Assembly: GCF_020740795.1 (NCBI RefSeq)
Contig: NC_067283.1
Span: 116,255,206 to 116,319,205 of the forward strand
Source: Apus apus
Lineage: Eukaryota; Chordata; Aves; Apodiformes; Apodidae
Length of the DNA stretch: 64,000 nt
Direction of reading: 5' to 3'
Shown: piece after piece, positions 62,361 to 64,000 of the stretch
How the letters are laid out: every line of letters starts with the position of its first letter
Numbering within the stretch: the first letter of the stretch is position 1
Position numbers and translations under genes: made by a program
The notes under the pieces: model-generated
Databases searched by the model: none
What the model was told of the DNA's origin: nothing
The model's input: the letters and a program-made list of their open reading frames with translations, nothing else

Positions 62361-64000
62361 TGTTATTCTTCTGCATTATGGCCCTTTAGGGAGACTAACC
62401 GAAAATTAAATCATGCACTAAGGCGGAGTAAAGTGAGTGCAGATACCTTGGGTCACTTACTTTCACCCTGACAATGCCTCTTAAATGGTCACCAGGACCA
62501 AGCAAGTTCGTTTGCTGTTGTGTTCCTGGTACAGAGCTCAATAGCCAGACCTGTCTCTTGGAGTACACAATATGCAACTGTACTAAGCTGCAGTTTTTTG
62601 TAGGGCTTTTTTCTGATTTCCAAGTGCCAGCTGGATTTTGTGATTGTCATTAAGACGTTGGGAAAAGCCTTTAACTGTAGGCTCTGTAACAAAGGAAACT
62701 AGGTAAGTTTGGGATACTGAGTTTCATGTGTGCCTCAGAGCCCATTGGATTTTGATACTTGTGAAGGTTATTTTGCTTCACGTAGTGATTTCTCTTTGAA
62801 CCAAAAGATTCAGAAATAGCATTGGTACTCTCTTCACAAATTCTTTTACTTTATGCCTTCTACCTTCTACCAGGTTTAGGCCACTTAGTGCCATGTGGTT
62901 CAGGCTTATATCAGTAAGGAGAAAAAACACAAATTCTTGCAAATGCTCATCTCAGTTGCTCTCAATCAGCTGCCCTTATCAATTAGCTAGTAAAATAGCT
63001 AGCCAGAGTTTTTTTAGCATGTTCAACTCTACTACTCTGTGACGTTTCTGCTAGTGCAATAGTACAACTATATCTCATTCTTGTCGTAACACTATCAGGT
63101 AAGCATTAAGCTAACAACTCTTCTGGTGTCTGTTTGAAAGACACTCATTGGGCTCAACCTACAATACTTGTCGTAGAGAATTTCAAATATTTTAATTTGC
63201 AAATGACACCAGAAATAATACCAATGACATTCATAATATAAATATTTTAAGGTATGAGTACCTTGTCTTGCACTTGTACCTTATCTTAAACTACTGAGTT
63301 GTGGATGAAGAAATCAAGCAAGAAGTCTATTTGTGTAATCCATGGTTGGTTTTATAAAAACTAGGTGATAATGACCATTTTCTAAGCATCTGTTATGTAT
63401 ACAGAGACAGCTGCATTACTGTCAAACAGATGATTTAGTAGACATGTACTTGAGCAGATAATGTTTTATTACTTCAGTAAATGTAAGTTTATTTATGTCA
63501 GAAGAAACCCTGGTTATGTCCACTGACTTCAGTGACATTTTTAAACTGCATGCAAGTGTAATATTGAAAATGTTTGCCTGAAATAGTGGTTGCCTCAGAC
63601 GGATTGTTGTAGCATTTCTTTTCTCTTCAGCTTGACAATGAGGAAAATACCAAGGCCAGTTTCTAATATTAGGGTGCTGGGTGCCAAGTGGGAAATAAAA
63701 GTGCGTGTATCTCTGTGTTTTAAGAACAAAATGGACATTCTTAATATGTCCCCATATCTTAATATGAGGTATTTTTTTTAGAAAGAAACATTGAATGCAT
63801 TGTGATTCTAGGCTGCTATAAGTTTTAACAATGACCTTTAACTCTGTAGTTCAACACATTGGATTAGTCCAGTTGTGGCTCCTAGATGATCAGCCCTTAT
63901 CATGACCATCGTGGTAGTCACACTCCTTCAGTTGTGGACTTCTAAAATCGTGGGAGATGCTTTTGCTCTTGTCATTCCACAAATACTGTTCTAAAAAACC
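62361..64000. other. Downstream flank of SOX17 copy 2, gene-free
   Basis: AT-rich non-coding DNA resembling the left desert. I see no gene, RNA gene, named repeat or further SOX17-derived fragment before the window ends. Confidence 0.6.

Noticed and set aside
1-64000. CRISPR arrays, prokaryotic operons, tRNA or rRNA genes
   Set aside because: No regularly spaced repeats, cloverleaf-like tRNA signals or rRNA signatures were seen. The window is vertebrate nuclear DNA.

Overview
The window looks like bird nuclear DNA. The main reasons are several chicken-repeat-1 (CR1) LINE tails, each ending in the avian ATTCTRTGA-type 3' repeats, and a long AT-rich non-coding stretch next to compact, extremely GC-rich exons with large CpG islands. 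I cannot name the species from sequence alone.

Layout. Positions 1 to about 47,600 form a gene desert. I find no convincing protein-coding gene there, only short chance reading frames. It holds seven CR1 fragments (all between 14.7 and 40.4 kb), one nuclear copy of mitochondrial DNA covering the middle of ND1 (19,187-19,706, antisense), simple repeats, and two locally GC-richer blocks near 6.1-6.9 kb and 22.9-23.2 kb. From 47.7 kb the character changes: a CpG island lies at about 47.8-48.3 kb, and I see no recognisable interspersed repeat from there to the end.

The centrepiece is a pair of SOX17 genes in the same orientation. Copy 1 has its CDS at 51,792-53,323 and copy 2 at 60,481-62,012. 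Each has two exons, a 305-bp intron inside the HMG box, and encodes the same predicted 408-residue protein. The copies sit in a 1,827-bp block (51,576-53,402 and 60,265-62,091) that aligns without gaps at a constant offset of 8,689 bp. I find only two base differences, neither in the CDS. The block starts about 216 bp before the ATG, so it includes the core promoter, and stops 79 bp after the stop codon. Outside it, both flanks are unrelated by eye. The roughly 6.9 kb between the copies holds the 3' UTR of copy 1, a small CpG island near 57.0-57.3 kb, AT-rich stretches and a POU-octamer cluster, but no further gene.

How it fits together. Both copies would make the same endoderm/endothelial HMG-box regulator from the same core promoter, but with different distal flanks and different 3' UTRs. 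Any division of labour would therefore be in regulation, not protein function. The pattern fits tandem duplicates homogenised by gene conversion across the gene body, a recent duplication, or an assembly that filled both loci with one consensus. The sequence alone cannot separate these.
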